Shown: positions 46,898 to 57,500, counted from the stretch's first letter. The stretch: DNA of 57,500 nucleotides from Solibacillus sp. FSL W7-1464 (GCF_038004425.1 NZ_JBBORC010000001.1:3485001-3542500); one strand, 5' to 3'. The notes: generated by a model from the sequence alone, not told the origin. Program-made: numbers and translations.

Positions 46898-47722
46898 TTA
46901 ACTATTATTCATCTGTTCCATTTGACGACGCTGCATTTCAAGGAGCTCCTCTACTTGCAGTTCACGCTCACGTTCCTCTTCTGCTAATATACGTTCTTTT
47001 TCAGCCACTTCATATTTTCGATAACCTAGACGTGCAATGATAATACTCAATTCATATAATACAAAAAGCGGAATCGCAATAATGATATTCGATACTAGAT
47101 CAGGCGGCGCCAGAAGTACCGAAATCACAATTAATACAAAATAGGCATACTTCCGGAACTTTACCATGAGCTTCGGGTTAATAATCCCGAGACGTGAAAG
47201 AAACAGTGTGACAACCGGCAATTGAAACAGTACCGCAAAAGGCACAATTAACTTAATTAAAAATGAGAAGAATTCATTAATACCAATTGTTTGCGTAATA
47301 TTCAAATCATTGGATAAATCCGTCATAAACCGCATTATAAATGGGAACAACACAAAATAGGCAAAGGCTATTCCCCCTATACACAGTACAAAAGCATACG
47401 GAATATATTTCAGTGTTGCCTTCCGTTCAGCCTCATGCAAACCAGGTGTTATAAATGCCCAAAGCTGGTATAGCAGTATTGGCGAAACAATAACGGCAGC
47501 TACTATAAATGTTACTTGTAAATAAACGGTTAAAGGATCTGCCGGACTAAATGCGTTCATCGAAAAACTGGCAGCTAAATCGCTGCGTTGAATGTATCGA
47601 ATAAGTGGTTTCGCCGAATAGAATCCGACGAAAAGAGCCATCACGAAGTAAACCGCTACGAAAAATAGGCGTTTTCTAAGCTCTTCCATATGTTCAACTA
47701 CGGTTAATTCCCTTGAATTCAT
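46898..47722 (-). CDS. tatC: Sec-independent protein translocase TatC
   Basis: A 274-residue integral membrane receptor of the twin-arginine pathway with six helices. It shows the family start VVEHMEELRKRLFFV, then FITPGLHEAERK and FAYFVLFPFIMRF. The C-terminal tail after the last helix is long and charged (EKERILAEEERERELQVEEL). It lies 17 bases after tatA. Confidence 0.95.
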   Translation of the reverse strand: MNSRELTVVEHMEELRKRLFFVAVYFVMALFVGFYSAKPLIRYIQRSDLAASFSMNAFSPADPLTVYLQVTFIVAAVIVSPILLYQLWAFITPGLHEAERKATLKYIPYAFVLCIGGIAFAYFVLFPFIMRFMTDLSNDLNITQTIGINEFFSFLIKLIVPFAVLFQLPVVTLFLSRLGIINPKLMVKFRKYAYFVLIVISVLLAPPDLVSNIIIAIPLFVLYELSIIIARLGYRKYEVAEKERILAEEERERELQVEELLEMQRRQMEQMNNS

Positions 47723-47739
47723 AGCAAGACATCCTTATT

Positions 47740-47967
47740 TTACTTAACTTCGTTTTTTTCGTTCTCTTTATGTTCAATCACTTTTTTCTTCGTATCGAAA
47801 TCGTCGTCGTCATCCGTCAAGCCTTTCGTAGCGCTACGGAATTCACGTAAAGTTGTCCCCATCGCACGACCTAATGATGGCAATTTTTTGGGTCCGAATA
47901 TTAACAAAGCAATCAGTCCAATGATAATCAGGCTCACAGGTGTAATCGCATTTAGATGTATAATCAC
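47740..47967 (-). CDS. tatA: Sec-independent protein translocase TatA
   Basis: A 75-residue protein with one N-terminal helix ([20 protein letters not shown]), an amphipathic helix ([17 protein letters not shown]) and an acidic tail. The GTG at 47967 with GAGGAGG 8 bases upstream is the likely start; the GTG three codons earlier overlaps the ribosome-binding site. It forms the pore of the Tat system with TatC, as tatAy-tatCy in B. subtilis. Confidence 0.93.
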   Translation of the reverse strand: MIIHLNAITPVSLIIIGLIALLIFGPKKLPSLGRAMGTTLREFRSATKGLTDDDDDFDTKKKVIEHKENEKNEVK

Positions 47968-48047
47968 TATAGCCACCTCCTCTATTATTATGTATATTTT
48001 ACATTAATTAACTAGAATTTGCTATTTATAGTAATAATAATTTGTTA

Positions 48048-48680
48048 CTATCCTGAGTTTCGTACTAAATACGTAAGTGCCTGTAATTCTACCGAAAGAT
48101 CAATGTTCATCACTTTAATCGTATCGGGAACAGATAAACGTACGGGTGTAAAATTTAATATACCTTTTGCATTTATTTTAACAAGTCGGTCTGTCATCAT
48201 TTGTGCTGAACGAGATGATACCGTCAATATTGCTAATTCTGCGCCAAATTCTTCATACATTTCTTCCAAACGATCTGGATGGAATACTGGAATATCACTA
48301 ATCGTTGTTCCTTCCATCGGTGCCTTCGTATCAAATGCAACAACGATACGTGTGTTATGATTTTTTTGGAAGTTATATTTTAGTAAGCCATTTCCCAGAT
48401 TCCCGACTCCTATTAATGCAACATTCATTGCCTCATCCTGATCTAAAGTCTGGCGGAAAAATTCCAGTAAATACTGGACATCATATCCATATCCCTTTTT
48501 ACCGAGTGCTCCAAAATAAGAAAAGTCACGTCGAATCGTCGCAGAATCTATTTTCATCGCATCACTTAATTCCTGTGAAGAAATACGTTTTTTACCTTCT
48601 GTTGCGAAGTTTTTTAAAAATCGATAATAAAGAGGAAGTCTTTTTGTTGTTGCTTGTGGAATTTTTACTTCTTGTTTCAC
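48048..48680 (-). CDS. rex: Redox-sensing transcriptional repressor Rex
   Basis: A 210-residue NADH/NAD+-responsive repressor of fermentative and respiratory genes. It has a winged-helix DNA-binding domain ([31 protein letters not shown]) and a Rossmann domain with [10 protein letters not shown]. The GTG start at 48680 has AGGAGGAG upstream. The long extension to 48794 has no support. It is next to tatA as in B. subtilis (ydiH/rex-tatAy). Confidence 0.95.
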   Translation of the reverse strand: MKQEVKIPQATTKRLPLYYRFLKNFATEGKKRISSQELSDAMKIDSATIRRDFSYFGALGKKGYGYDVQYLLEFFRQTLDQDEAMNVALIGVGNLGNGLLKYNFQKNHNTRIVVAFDTKAPMEGTTISDIPVFHPDRLEEMYEEFGAELAILTVSSRSAQMMTDRLVKINAKGILNFTPVRLSVPDTIKVMNIDLSVELQALTYLVRNSG

Positions 48681-48917
48681 ACATTCTCCTCCTATGTACA
48701 TTTGGAAATCTTTTTCAAATAATGCCTCCGTATAACCTGTCGAGGATACCCAACATGATATAGTTGTCGCCAAGCAATAAGACATGTATAACATGAACTC
48801 CGCTCTTTGTGCAGAAGCAAGTTAATCTTACTAAACAAGAAGCGACAAGTAAAGTATCCATCGTTGCGAACAATGTTCCCATCCATTAAACTAAATAGGA
48901 GAAACTGAGGTGTAAAC

Positions 48918-50858
48918 ATGATTGTCTTACAAGTAAATCAATTATATAAATCCTTTATTACAGATGAAATATTAAGCGGTGTAAAACTAGAAGTACAGCA
49001 CCGTGATCGCGTAGCATTAGTAGGACGAAACGGTGCCGGCAAGTCCACGTTATTAAAAATAATCGCCGGACAAATGAGCTATGACTCTGGTGAAATCATT
49101 ATTCCAAAAGACGTTCAGGTCGGCTATTTAGAGCAACATGCAGGCATCGATTCCGAACTTTCAATTTGGGACGAAATGATGACAATTTTCGCAAACCTGC
49201 AAAATCAGGAGCAAACGCTGCGTCAACTTGAACAGCAAATGGCCGATCCTGCAATTTATGAAGACAGCGAACAATATACACGCATCATGGCAGAATATGA
49301 CCAGTTGCAGCATGATTTCAAAGATGCAGGCGGATACCAGTATGAAGCCGATACCCGCTCTGTTCTGCATGGGATGCAATTTTTCCCTGAAGATTATCAA
49401 AAGCCGATTCGCTCTCTATCCGGCGGACAACGGACACGCTTAGCACTCGCCAAGCTTCTTTTGTCCAAGCCCGATCTCCTTATTTTAGATGAGCCGACAA
49501 ACCATCTTGATATTGAAACACTGTCTTGGCTGGAAGGCTATCTAAAAGGTTATGAAGGAGCGATTTTAATTGTTTCCCATGACCGCTATTTCCTGGATCA
49601 GGTCGTGTCGATTGTTTATGAAGTGTCCCGTACAAAAGTGTCGAAATATGTAGGGAACTACAGCGCCTATTTAGATGAAAAGGCGAAAAACTACGAACGT
49701 GATTTAAAAATGTATGAGCGCCAAATGGATGAAAAGGCCAAGCTCGAAACATTTATCCAAAAAAACCTGGCCCGGGCTTCAACTACAAAGATGGCACAAT
49801 CACGACGCAAAGTACTGGAGAAGACGAATTGGATGGACTCTCCTGATGGCGACGAAAAAAGTGCCAATTTCGGCTTTACAATCGATCGTCAAAGCGGAAA
49901 TGACGTTTTGTCGGTGGATAATTTAACAGTCGGTTTTACGGACAAGGCCGTTTCCAAAAATATTGGGATGCGAATTTTTAGAGAAGACCGTATTGCACTT
50001 GTCGGTCCAAACGGTGTCGGGAAATCTACCTTACTGAAAACAATCGTTCAAGATATCGAGGCACTTGCCGGTGACATCCGGTACGGTACGAATGTTCAGA
50101 TTGGCTATTATGACCAGGAGCAGGCGAAGCTTCATTCGAATAAACCTGTTCTCAATGAACTTTGGGATGAATGGCCATTACTGAACGAAAAGGATATCCG
50201 CAACATTTTAGGTCGCTTCCTTTTTAGCGGTGATGATGTTTCAAAAACAGTGAACTCGTTATCCGGTGGGGAAAAGGCACGCCTTGCACTTGCAAAGTTA
50301 ATGATGCAAAAATCAAATTTCCTAGTACTTGATGAGCCTACAAACCATTTAGACTTGGATAGTAAAGAAATATTGGAAAATGCTTTAATCGATTATCCCG
50401 GAACATTGCTATTTGTTTCGCATGACCGTTATTTCATCAATCGTATTGCCACGAAAGTCGTTGAACTGTCAGGCACAGGTTCGTTCGAGTATTTAGGTGA
50501 CTATGATTATTATGTGGAAAAGAAAGAAGAGCTTGAAGAACTAGCTGCAATGAAAGCCGCAGCAATTGAAAAAAATGCGACTGAATCGACTGTTCAAACA
50601 AAGTCTACTTCCATGATTGATAAGGATGCGAAAAAGAGGGAACGTCAAATTCGTCGTGCAATTGAAGATATTGAAAAGCAGATGGCCGCTTTAGATGAAA
50701 AAATCGCCATCTTTGAAGAACAACTATGTAATCCTGACATTTATTCAGATCATGAAAAAACACTAACAATTCAATCTGAACTGAATGATGTAAAAGAACA
50801 GCATGAAGTATTTGAAATGGAATGGCTTGAACTAAACGAGGAGCTTGAACAGCTATAA
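48918..50858 (+). CDS. ydiF: ABC-F family ATPase (YdiF/Uup type)
   Basis: A 646-residue soluble protein with two ATP-binding cassettes joined by a linker of about 80 residues, no membrane domain, and a C-terminal coiled coil. Cassette 1 has GRNGAGKST, LSGGQRTRLALAKL and LLILDEPTNHLD. Cassette 2 has GPNGVGKST, LSGGEKARLALAKL and LVLDEPTNHLD. ABC-F proteins act on the ribosome, and some protect it from antibiotics. ATG 48918 follows TGAGGTG. It has its own terminator. Confidence 0.93.
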   Translation: MIVLQVNQLYKSFITDEILSGVKLEVQHRDRVALVGRNGAGKSTLLKIIAGQMSYDSGEIIIPKDVQVGYLEQHAGIDSELSIWDEMMTIFANLQNQEQTLRQLEQQMADPAIYEDSEQYTRIMAEYDQLQHDFKDAGGYQYEADTRSVLHGMQFFPEDYQKPIRSLSGGQRTRLALAKLLLSKPDLLILDEPTNHLDIETLSWLEGYLKGYEGAILIVSHDRYFLDQVVSIVYEVSRTKVSKYVGNYSAYLDEKAKNYERDLKMYERQMDEKAKLETFIQKNLARASTTKMAQSRRKVLEKTNWMDSPDGDEKSANFGFTIDRQSGNDVLSVDNLTVGFTDKAVSKNIGMRIFREDRIALVGPNGVGKSTLLKTIVQDIEALAGDIRYGTNVQIGYYDQEQAKLHSNKPVLNELWDEWPLLNEKDIRNILGRFLFSGDDVSKTVNSLSGGEKARLALAKLMMQKSNFLVLDEPTNHLDLDSKEILENALIDYPGTLLFVSHDRYFINRIATKVVELSGTGSFEYLGDYDYYVEKKEELEELAAMKAAAIEKNATESTVQTKSTSMIDKDAKKRERQIRRAIEDIEKQMAALDEKIAIFEEQLCNPDIYSDHEKTLTIQSELNDVKEQHEVFEMEWLELNEELEQL

Positions 50859-50861
50859 TTA

Positions 50862-50896
50862 TGGAATGTCCATCAACATATGGACATTCCTTTTTT
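50862..50896 (+). terminator. Terminator of the ABC-F gene
   Basis: GGAATGTCCAT pairs with ATGGACATTCC, followed by TTTTTT. Confidence 0.9.
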
Positions 50897-51013
50897 AAAT
50901 TTGGTTTCTTCACGAACTTATTTTGATTTGCTATTGTATAATATTAAACCTTTCTATCATGCTATCTACATAATAATCATATATATAGGTCAATACGCCA
51001 AATTTCTACAAAT

Positions 51014-51236
51014 TTCTCCACAATTTTATTCACAATATAAATCTAGTAATATCAACATATCAACATAGTTTTCCACATTATCCACATTTAAAATCAAAGT
51101 TATGCACATGGCTATGTGAAAAAGACACTACTATATATAGATAAGTCACATGTTACCCACAAGTTATACACAGTTTGTGTATAAGTACGCATGTTCGCAA
51201 CGTTTTTTGTGGGTATTTAACTTTATCTGTGGATAA
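51014..51236. promoter_or_regulatory. Cluster of DnaA boxes outside oriC
   Basis: Perfect TTATCCACA boxes are at 51078-51086 (+) and 51228-51236 (-). One-mismatch boxes are at 51014-51022, 51026-51034, 51069-51077, 51100-51108, 51153-51161 and 51164-51172 (+) and 51176-51184 (-). That is nine in 223 bases, in an otherwise gene-free gap between the ABC-F gene and tsaD. The pair 51164-51172 / 51176-51184 is an inverted repeat with a 3-base spacer. Such clusters bind DnaA and can titrate it or regulate nearby genes. Confidence 0.8.
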
Positions 51237-51362
51237 TTTTCAGAAAAGTTGAACAGTCAATAAAAACTTGTTATAAATGAGATTTATCCATCATAAATTA
51301 CTAGATTCGACTTTTTTATATTATTGAAAGAAAACAAATTAAGAAAAATTTATATTATCTAC

Positions 51363-51412
51363 AAAAAAAGCATGAGAAAAGGATGTACTGATACATCTTT
51401 TCCCCATGCTTT
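51363..51412 (-). terminator. Terminator of the tsaE-tsaB-rimI-tsaD operon
   Basis: On the minus strand AAAGCATGGGGAAAAGATGTA pairs with a near-complete complement, followed by TTTTTTT. Confidence 0.85.
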
Positions 51413-51418
51413 TATACC

Positions 51419-52432
51419 CTATTTCCAGCTCAATAGCTCCATCCCAGGTCGCCCATTCATAGCTAAATTCCCACGAACGCCTGCTTCATACATTTCATAT
51501 GCAGCTGCACCGATCATTGCAGCATTATCTGTACATAATTTTAAAGGCGGTACATAAAATGGAATACCTTCTTCTTTAAACGCATGTTCCAATGCAGTAC
51601 GTAATCCCTTATTGGCTGATACACCGCCGGCTGCAATTACTTGTTTTACTTTAAATTCACGTGCTGCTCGTACTGTTTTACCTGTCAATACTTCCACTAC
51701 ACTGTCTTGGAAACCTTTTGCAACATGCTCGGCAATGATTTCTTCACCGCGCTGGTCCATATTATGTTTATAGTTGATCACTGCAGATTTCAAACCGCTG
51801 AAGCTGAAATCGTATGAATCTTCCTCCAACCATACACGCGGGAAAGGAACGGCTTCTGTCGCTTCATGTGCAAGACGATCAATATGAGGACCACCCGGAT
51901 ATGGCATATTCAATACGCGTGCTACTTTGTCATATGCTTCACCTGCAGCATCATCACGTGTTTCACCGATAACTTCAAACGAACCATGTTCACGCATTAG
52001 GACAAGCTCTGTATGTCCACCTGAAACGACGAGTGCCAACAGCGGAAATTCCATTGGCTGTACAAGATTATTTGCATAAATATGTCCGGCAATATGATGT
52101 GTCCCGATTAACGGCAACCCGTGTACAAATGCGAACGCCTTAGCCGCATTAATACCGATTAACAAAGCACCTACTAATCCCGGTCCTTCAGTTACGGCAA
52201 CAGCTGTTAAATCTTTCGGTTCCATATTTGCCTGTTTTAATGCTTCTTCTAAAACAATTGTCATTTGTTCAACGTGGTGTCGTGATGCGATTTCCGGGAC
52301 AACCCCGCCGAAACGCTTATGACTGTCAATTTGCGATGATACAACATTCGAAATAATCTCTGTGCCATTTTTAATAATGGCTGCTGCCGTTTCATCACAA
52401 CTAGTTTCAATTGCTAATATATAGTTATCCAT
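51419..52432 (-). CDS. tsaD: tRNA N6-threonylcarbamoyladenosine transferase TsaD
   Basis: Transfers threonylcarbamoyl to A37 of ANN-decoding tRNAs, together with TsaB and TsaE. The 337-residue ASKHA protein has [15 protein letters not shown], the metal-binding [12 protein letters not shown] with two His, [11 protein letters not shown] and [15 protein letters not shown] 52432 shares a base with the rimI stop (TAATG). It is the last gene of the four-gene operon. Confidence 0.97.
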   Translation of the reverse strand: MDNYILAIETSCDETAAAIIKNGTEIISNVVSSQIDSHKRFGGVVPEIASRHHVEQMTIVLEEALKQANMEPKDLTAVAVTEGPGLVGALLIGINAAKAFAFVHGLPLIGTHHIAGHIYANNLVQPMEFPLLALVVSGGHTELVLMREHGSFEVIGETRDDAAGEAYDKVARVLNMPYPGGPHIDRLAHEATEAVPFPRVWLEEDSYDFSFSGLKSAVINYKHNMDQRGEEIIAEHVAKGFQDSVVEVLTGKTVRAAREFKVKQVIAAGGVSANKGLRTALEHAFKEEGIPFYVPPLKLCTDNAAMIGAAAYEMYEAGVRGNLAMNGRPGMELLSWK

Positions 52433-52875
52433 TATAAATTCACCCACATTACTAACGCATCTTCCTGGTTGTCCGTATAGTAGCCTTTACGAAGGCCTCC
52501 ATCTTGGAAACCAAGTTTGCGATATAAATTTTGTGCAACGGTATTTGTTACACGTACTTCTAAGCTCATGACGTCCATATTTGCTTCTTTTGCAACTCGC
52601 ATCGCTTCACGCATAAGTGTCTCACCAATGCCTTGACCACGTACAGATTGTAAAACCGCTACATTGGTAATCTGTGCTGCATCAATAACAAGCCAAATTC
52701 CGCAGAAGCCGATAATTTCACCCTTTTCATCTTCTGCCACTAAATAATGGGCATATTGGTTTTCGGTCATTTCGTAATAAAATGAATCCAATGTCCATGG
52801 TGTAGGAAATGTTGCAAGCTCAATTTTATGAACAGCCTGAACATCATCTATTGTCATTCTGCGATACTGTACCAT
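52432..52875 (-). CDS. rimI: Ribosomal protein S18 alanine N-acetyltransferase
   Basis: A 147-residue GNAT enzyme with [20 protein letters not shown], the acetyl-CoA loop [13 protein letters not shown] and [22 protein letters not shown] 52875 has AAGGAG 8 bases upstream and overlaps the tsaB stop (TAATG). The operon position is the usual one in Bacillota. The true substrate was not tested in this organism. Confidence 0.93.
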   Translation of the reverse strand: MVQYRRMTIDDVQAVHKIELATFPTPWTLDSFYYEMTENQYAHYLVAEDEKGEIIGFCGIWLVIDAAQITNVAVLQSVRGQGIGETLMREAMRVAKEANMDVMSLEVRVTNTVAQNLYRKLGFQDGGLRKGYYTDNQEDALVMWVNL

Positions 52876-53579
52876 TAAAGTTGCTCCTTTTTCTGTTCCT
52901 TTAACCAATTCGCTTCTGCTTCTGCAATACGGCGATATTGGGGAACAAAACCATGGACAGCTTCAATTGTTGGTAATGGCATTTGTCTTGCTAAAGCAAT
53001 TAGCTCGGATGCACGCGGTAAATTCATCGTAAATGGTGCACGGATAGCGGAATCACCTAATACTTGCTGAATTTTTTCCATGTACAAATCGACATCTGTT
53101 CCGACAAATAATATTGGTCGTTCTAATTGCTGAAGCTTCTGTAATAACCCGTCGATATGATCATGATGATCTTCAACAATCGGCTCCAAAGAATCTGCTT
53201 CATATAAACCGGCATATACATTTTGACGACGGGCATCGATTAATGAACAGATTGCATAGTTTGCAACACGGGCATTTGCAGCTAGTGCTTTCAAACTTGA
53301 TACACCCACCAATGGCTTTTGTAATGACCAGGCCAAAGTTTTGGCAAGAGTGACACCAATTCGGACACCCGTATAAGAACCGGGACCTTCTGAAACGGCA
53401 ATCGCATCGATATGTGCGGGTGTTAAGCCTGCCTTGTTTATAACTTCTTCTATTGCCGGCATTGCCCCAACTGAATGTGTCAATTTTACATTTTGCACGA
53501 CTTCTGCAATTACTTTATTATCTTGTACTACCGCGACAGAAAGTGGTGCATTTGCTGTCTCTATTCCTAACCAAATCAT
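52875..53579 (-). CDS. tsaB: tRNA threonylcarbamoyladenosine modification protein TsaB
   Basis: A 234-residue ASKHA-fold partner of TsaD without its metal site. It starts MIWLGIETANAPLSVAVVQD and has EGPGSYTGVRIGVTLAKTLAW. Its start overlaps the tsaE stop (ATGA) and its stop overlaps rimI. Confidence 0.95.
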   Translation of the reverse strand: MIWLGIETANAPLSVAVVQDNKVIAEVVQNVKLTHSVGAMPAIEEVINKAGLTPAHIDAIAVSEGPGSYTGVRIGVTLAKTLAWSLQKPLVGVSSLKALAANARVANYAICSLIDARRQNVYAGLYEADSLEPIVEDHHDHIDGLLQKLQQLERPILFVGTDVDLYMEKIQQVLGDSAIRAPFTMNLPRASELIALARQMPLPTIEAVHGFVPQYRRIAEAEANWLKEQKKEQL

Positions 53580-54028
53580 TTTAATAACTCCTCACAAAGA
53601 CGAATATATTTTTCGCCTATTGGTTTCAATACAAATTTGCGCTTCGTTTCGTCGATGCGTGTAATTTCAATTGCTAAACGTTCCTCAGGCAAATCTTCCT
53701 GAATAAGATGTGCCCATTCCACAACTGTCACAGCATCCCCATAAAAAATTTCTTCCCAACCTAAATCCTCGTCGCTATCTTCCAGACGATACACATCCAG
53801 ATGATTAAACGGTATACGTCCTACATATTGCTTCATAATCGTAAATGTCGGGCTATTGACCGTTCGCTTTACGCCTAACCCTTTGGCAAAGCTCTGTGTA
53901 AATGTCGTTTTCCCGGCACCTAAATCACCTTCAAGTGTAATTGTATATTGCGGCTCGACTAATTCTGCCAGTCTCATCGCTAGCGTTTGCGTTTCTTCCA
54001 GCGTATTTATATCCTTTTCAAATCTCAT
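53576..54028 (-). CDS. tsaE: tRNA threonylcarbamoyladenosine modification ATPase TsaE
   Basis: A 150-residue P-loop ATPase. Walker A is GDLGAGKTTFTQ, followed by VNSPTFTIMKQY, FNHLDVYRLED and VVEWAHLI. ATG 54028 follows GGAAGGAAG; the longer frame to 54094 is not used. First gene of the tsaE-tsaB-rimI-tsaD operon. Confidence 0.95.
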   Translation of the reverse strand: MRFEKDINTLEETQTLAMRLAELVEPQYTITLEGDLGAGKTTFTQSFAKGLGVKRTVNSPTFTIMKQYVGRIPFNHLDVYRLEDSDEDLGWEEIFYGDAVTVVEWAHLIQEDLPEERLAIEITRIDETKRKFVLKPIGEKYIRLCEELLK

Positions 54029-54159
54029 CTGATTGCTTCCTTCCAAAAAAAAATCCATTATCTCTAGTTTACTTGAACTGAAGCAATTGTTCAAAATGTA
54101 TCACTTTTAGATTGGTTGTTACTTCAACTACGTTAATATAAAGGTGCCGTGGAAAAAAG

Positions 54160-54196
54160 AAAAACACTCATTTTTTTAGGAAAAGTGAATGTTTTT
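54160..54196 (-). terminator. Terminator of the lipoprotein gene
   Basis: On the minus strand AAAACATTC pairs with GAGTGTTTT (one G-U), followed by TCTTTTTT. Confidence 0.6.
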
Positions 54197-54290
54197 ATTC
54201 TTCTTTTTATGTGATTTTCATTTCCTGGAATTTTATAGGTTAATAATGATACTATGGGTGTGCGCTTGGTTAACCTCATTCCTACGCTCA

Positions 54291-54629
54291 CTAACGCTTT
54301 GAGTTACCTTTGCGTTCCACAACTTCTTTTTTTACCAATACATCATCCTCAAATTTTAAGCGATAACCTTTCGTCAGGAGAATTTCATCATTCCATTCAT
54401 AAGTACCGTTACCGATTTCCTGACCGGCGCCTCCCGAAATACGCACTACATCCAGATAACTCATCCCTTCTTTTATTTCTCCATACTCTTCTGCATTCAT
54501 GTATTTTTGCCAAACATATGTATTACTTTCTTCTATCTCTAAAACTTCATCCTGGCATGCTGTTATTAGCATTGTCAGTAACATAACGAGACAAATAGAC
54601 AGGAAGACATAAAAACCCTTTTTATTCAT
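54291..54629 (-). CDS. Small lipoprotein, possible SmpA/OmlA-like fold
   Basis: A 112-residue lipoprotein. The signal segment ends in the lipobox LITAC (Cys near residue 25). The mature part has YGEIKEGMSYLDVVRISGG, then WNDEILLTKGYRLKFEDDVL, a pattern like SmpA/BLIP-type domains in which E-G-M-S-x-x-x-V marks the first helix. ATG 54629 follows GAGGGGG. The function is unknown. Confidence 0.75.
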   Translation of the reverse strand: MNKKGFYVFLSICLVMLLTMLITACQDEVLEIEESNTYVWQKYMNAEEYGEIKEGMSYLDVVRISGGAGQEIGNGTYEWNDEILLTKGYRLKFEDDVLVKKEVVERKGNSKR

Positions 54630-54698
54630 CCGTATCCCCCCTCAATTTCCTTATGAAACCATTCCCGAAATCAAGCGGTTCAAACATTACCAAGAGGA

Positions 54699-54731
54699 AA
54701 AGGAGAATACGAACGTATTCGTACCCTCCTT
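54699..54731 (-). terminator. Terminator of the old-yellow-enzyme gene
   Basis: On the minus strand GGAG and GAATACG pair with CGTATTC and CTCC, followed by TTTTCC. There is a bulge in one arm. Confidence 0.6.
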
Positions 54732-54779
54732 AATGAGATAAACTTAAATTTTTATATTCTTCAAGTAACCTTTACCGAC

Positions 54780-55871
54780 TTATATACCTGGTATCCAACC
54801 TGGTCTTGACAGAATTTTCTCCATTAAAGGACCAGGAATTACAGTATCAATTTTTTCATCGTAAGCTGTTACAACGTTTTCCTCATTCTGTACCTTTTCC
54901 ACCCAATGAGGCTCAATCAATAGGGCACGACCAAGTGCTACTAAATCTGCACCCAACTGTAAAGCTTGTTCTGCTTCTTCACGAGTATAAATTGAACCGA
55001 CACCAATTAATGGTTTACGTCCATTTAACAAGCTATGAATTACAGCAATACGGTTTTGTTGGCCATTTTTATAACGATGTGTTTCAGACTTGAAATCTCC
55101 AAGTGAAATATGCAAATATGTTAGCGCTGTTTTTGCTAATTCATCTACTAATTTCACAGTATCATCCATTGTTATACCATCTTCTTCAGGCTCTTCCGGG
55201 CTGAACCGGTAACCGACGATAAATTTTTCATCCGCATACGTATTTTTGACTTTGATTACTTCTTCCACAACTTCCAATGGGAAACGTAATCTATTATCAA
55301 ATGACCCACCGTATTCATCTGTTCTTTTATTCGTAAATGCAGAGAAGTACTGTTGAATCAAATACGTATTGGCACCATGGATTTCAACGCCGTCAAAACC
55401 CGCTTCAATTGCTCTTCTTGTCGCTTCAGCATATGCTTTAACCATATCCTTAGTTTCTTCAAGAGTTAATTCTCGTGCTTTCTTTTTTTCAATTGTAACA
55501 GCGGTACTCGCACTTACAAGATCTCCGTTTGGTACTAAGTCCTGAAGTGCTTGTCGACCTCCATGATGAATTTGTAACACGGCTTTAGCACCGCCTTGTT
55601 GTATAGCCTGTGCAATTCTTCGCAAGCTTGGAATATAGCGATCTTCATGAGCGGCAATTTGTCCTGGGAATGCTTTACCGTTTGCTGCAACATATGCACA
55701 CGCTGTAATGATCATTCCAGCTCCTTCAGAACGTTCTTTATAATATGTGATTTCCTCATCGGAAACAGTATCATCATCATTTGCAGAGTAGGTTGTCATA
55801 GGTGCCATAACTAAACGATTTCGTAGTTCAACCTGTTCATTCAATTTAAACTTTTCAAAAAGTGCTTTCAT
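54780..55871 (-). CDS. NADH:flavin oxidoreductase, old yellow enzyme family (YqiG-like)
   Basis: A 363-residue FMN-dependent TIM-barrel ene-reductase. It shows LRNRLVMAPMTTYSA, ACAYVAANGKAFPGQI, LQIHHGGRQA, FDGVEIHGANTYLIQQYFS, NKRTDEYGGSFDNRLRFPLE, and a phosphate-binding VALGRALLIEPHWVEK. ATG 55871 follows GGGAGGA. The natural substrate cannot be inferred. A single gene between the rRNA operon and the tsa region. Confidence 0.9.
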   Translation of the reverse strand: MKALFEKFKLNEQVELRNRLVMAPMTTYSANDDDTVSDEEITYYKERSEGAGMIITACAYVAANGKAFPGQIAAHEDRYIPSLRRIAQAIQQGGAKAVLQIHHGGRQALQDLVPNGDLVSASTAVTIEKKKARELTLEETKDMVKAYAEATRRAIEAGFDGVEIHGANTYLIQQYFSAFTNKRTDEYGGSFDNRLRFPLEVVEEVIKVKNTYADEKFIVGYRFSPEEPEEDGITMDDTVKLVDELAKTALTYLHISLGDFKSETHRYKNGQQNRIAVIHSLLNGRKPLIGVGSIYTREEAEQALQLGADLVALGRALLIEPHWVEKVQNEENVVTAYDEKIDTVIPGPLMEKILSRPGWIPGI

Positions 55872-55970
55872 TTTAATTCCTCCCTTTGCTATGTATGTAC
55901 TTTAACGAAACTATATTTTATTTTCAAGTTAGAGATCCTTTTTAAATTAAATATCGTTTTATAGACAACA

Positions 55971-55998
55971 AAAAAACCACTGATTCCTCAGTGGTTTT
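55971..55998 (-). terminator. Terminator of the rRNA operon
   Basis: On the minus strand AAACCACTGA pairs with TCAGTGGTTT, followed by TTTTTTT, just after the 5S gene. Confidence 0.9.
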
Positions 55999-56004
55999 GC
56001 GTGT

Positions 56005-56119
56005 GCGAAGCGACGTCCTACTCTCACAGGGGGAAGCCCCCAACTACCATCGGCGCTAAAGAGCTTAACTTCCGTGTTCGGTATGGGAACGGGTGTGACC
56101 TCTTTGCCATCATCACTTC
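56005..56119 (-). rRNA. rrf: 5S ribosomal RNA
   Basis: The minus strand shows GTGATGATGGCAAAGAGGTC, CACCCGTTCCCATACCGAAC, CGGAAGTTAAGCTCTTTAGC and GAGAGTAGGACG, the conserved Bacillota 5S sequence. The end positions are approximate by a few bases. Confidence 0.95.
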
Positions 56120-56290
56120 ACTTGCACATGGATGTGCTGGCGTCTACGTTACCACAGGACGTGGTGCTTTTAGTAGACGTTCCTTAATTGGCTTTCAATA
56201 CACGAAGTGTCTTGAAACCCTCTTGTTTTTTAAAAGAAATTTCATTCTTTCAAAACTGGATAAACGTTTCATTGAATTTTTGCAATAAAA

Positions 56291-57500
<1,210 letters not shown>

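Noticed and set aside
48681-48794. 38-residue N-terminal extension of Rex
   Set aside because: Rex starts at GTG 48680 with a strong ribosome-binding site and then has the family length; the extension has no support.

Overview
The window comes from a low-GC, spore-forming-type Bacillota chromosome, most likely Planococcaceae (Solibacillus/Lysinibacillus/Kurthia relatives). The evidence is protein similarity and gene order. Right to left on the minus strand, the blocks tsaE-tsaB-rimI-tsaD / ABC-F / rex / tatA-tatC / CPBP protease / groES-groEL and yeaC-yeaD-yebA-guaA / pbuG match the Bacillus subtilis ydi-gro and yea-gua regions. Gram-positive controls are all visible: guanine riboswitches, an S-box, CIRCE, a TnrA/GlnR box, SigB-like promoters and DesKR.

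Layout. 1-0.75 kb: the end of an IS110-family transposase and an interspersed repeat with 15-bp inverted ends. 0.75-4.8 kb: purine permease pbuG under a guanine riboswitch, small membrane proteins, and two SigB-type stress genes. 4.8-13.8 kb: an 8.94-kb integrated element inserted in the 3' end of guaA. It carries a tyrosine integrase, a Tn3-type resolvase, a putative replication protein beside an 18-bp inverted repeat, a DHH-family phosphoesterase-like protein, a shortened Rha antirepressor and several orphan genes. 13.7-22.3 kb: guaA (second guanine riboswitch), yebA-yeaD-yeaC, and nadE-pncB for NAD salvage. 22.5-24.4 kb: glnK-amtB with a TnrA-type promoter. 24.7-29.3 kb: proline dehydrogenase, desR-desK-des lipid desaturation, and a GNAT enzyme. 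29.4-34.8 kb: metH-yitJ under a SAM riboswitch. 34.9-43.7 kb: cgoX, a Sel1 protein, a LysR regulator, an esterase, an SLH-anchored GDSL hydrolase, a glycosyltransferase and a frameshifted collagen-like surface protein. 43.8-54.6 kb: groEL-groES, CPBP protease, tatC-tatA, rex, ABC-F, a cluster of DnaA boxes and the tsa/rimI operon. 54.8-57.5 kb: an old-yellow-enzyme oxidoreductase, then the 5S and partial 23S rRNA genes of a minus-strand rRNA operon.

The most interesting part is the guaA island. A 71-bp direct repeat (70/71 identical) brackets it. One copy forms the working 3' end of guaA. The other lies 8.94 kb away, next to the terminator guaA originally used. The element restores the guaA C-terminus and also supplies a new hairpin-plus-U-tract between guaA and the integrase; the same hairpin buries the integrase ribosome-binding site. 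Second in interest is a dense cluster of DnaA boxes between the ABC-F gene and tsaD, far from any dnaA gene in this window.

All functional calls are from reading the sequence and from memory of the families. No database search was run.
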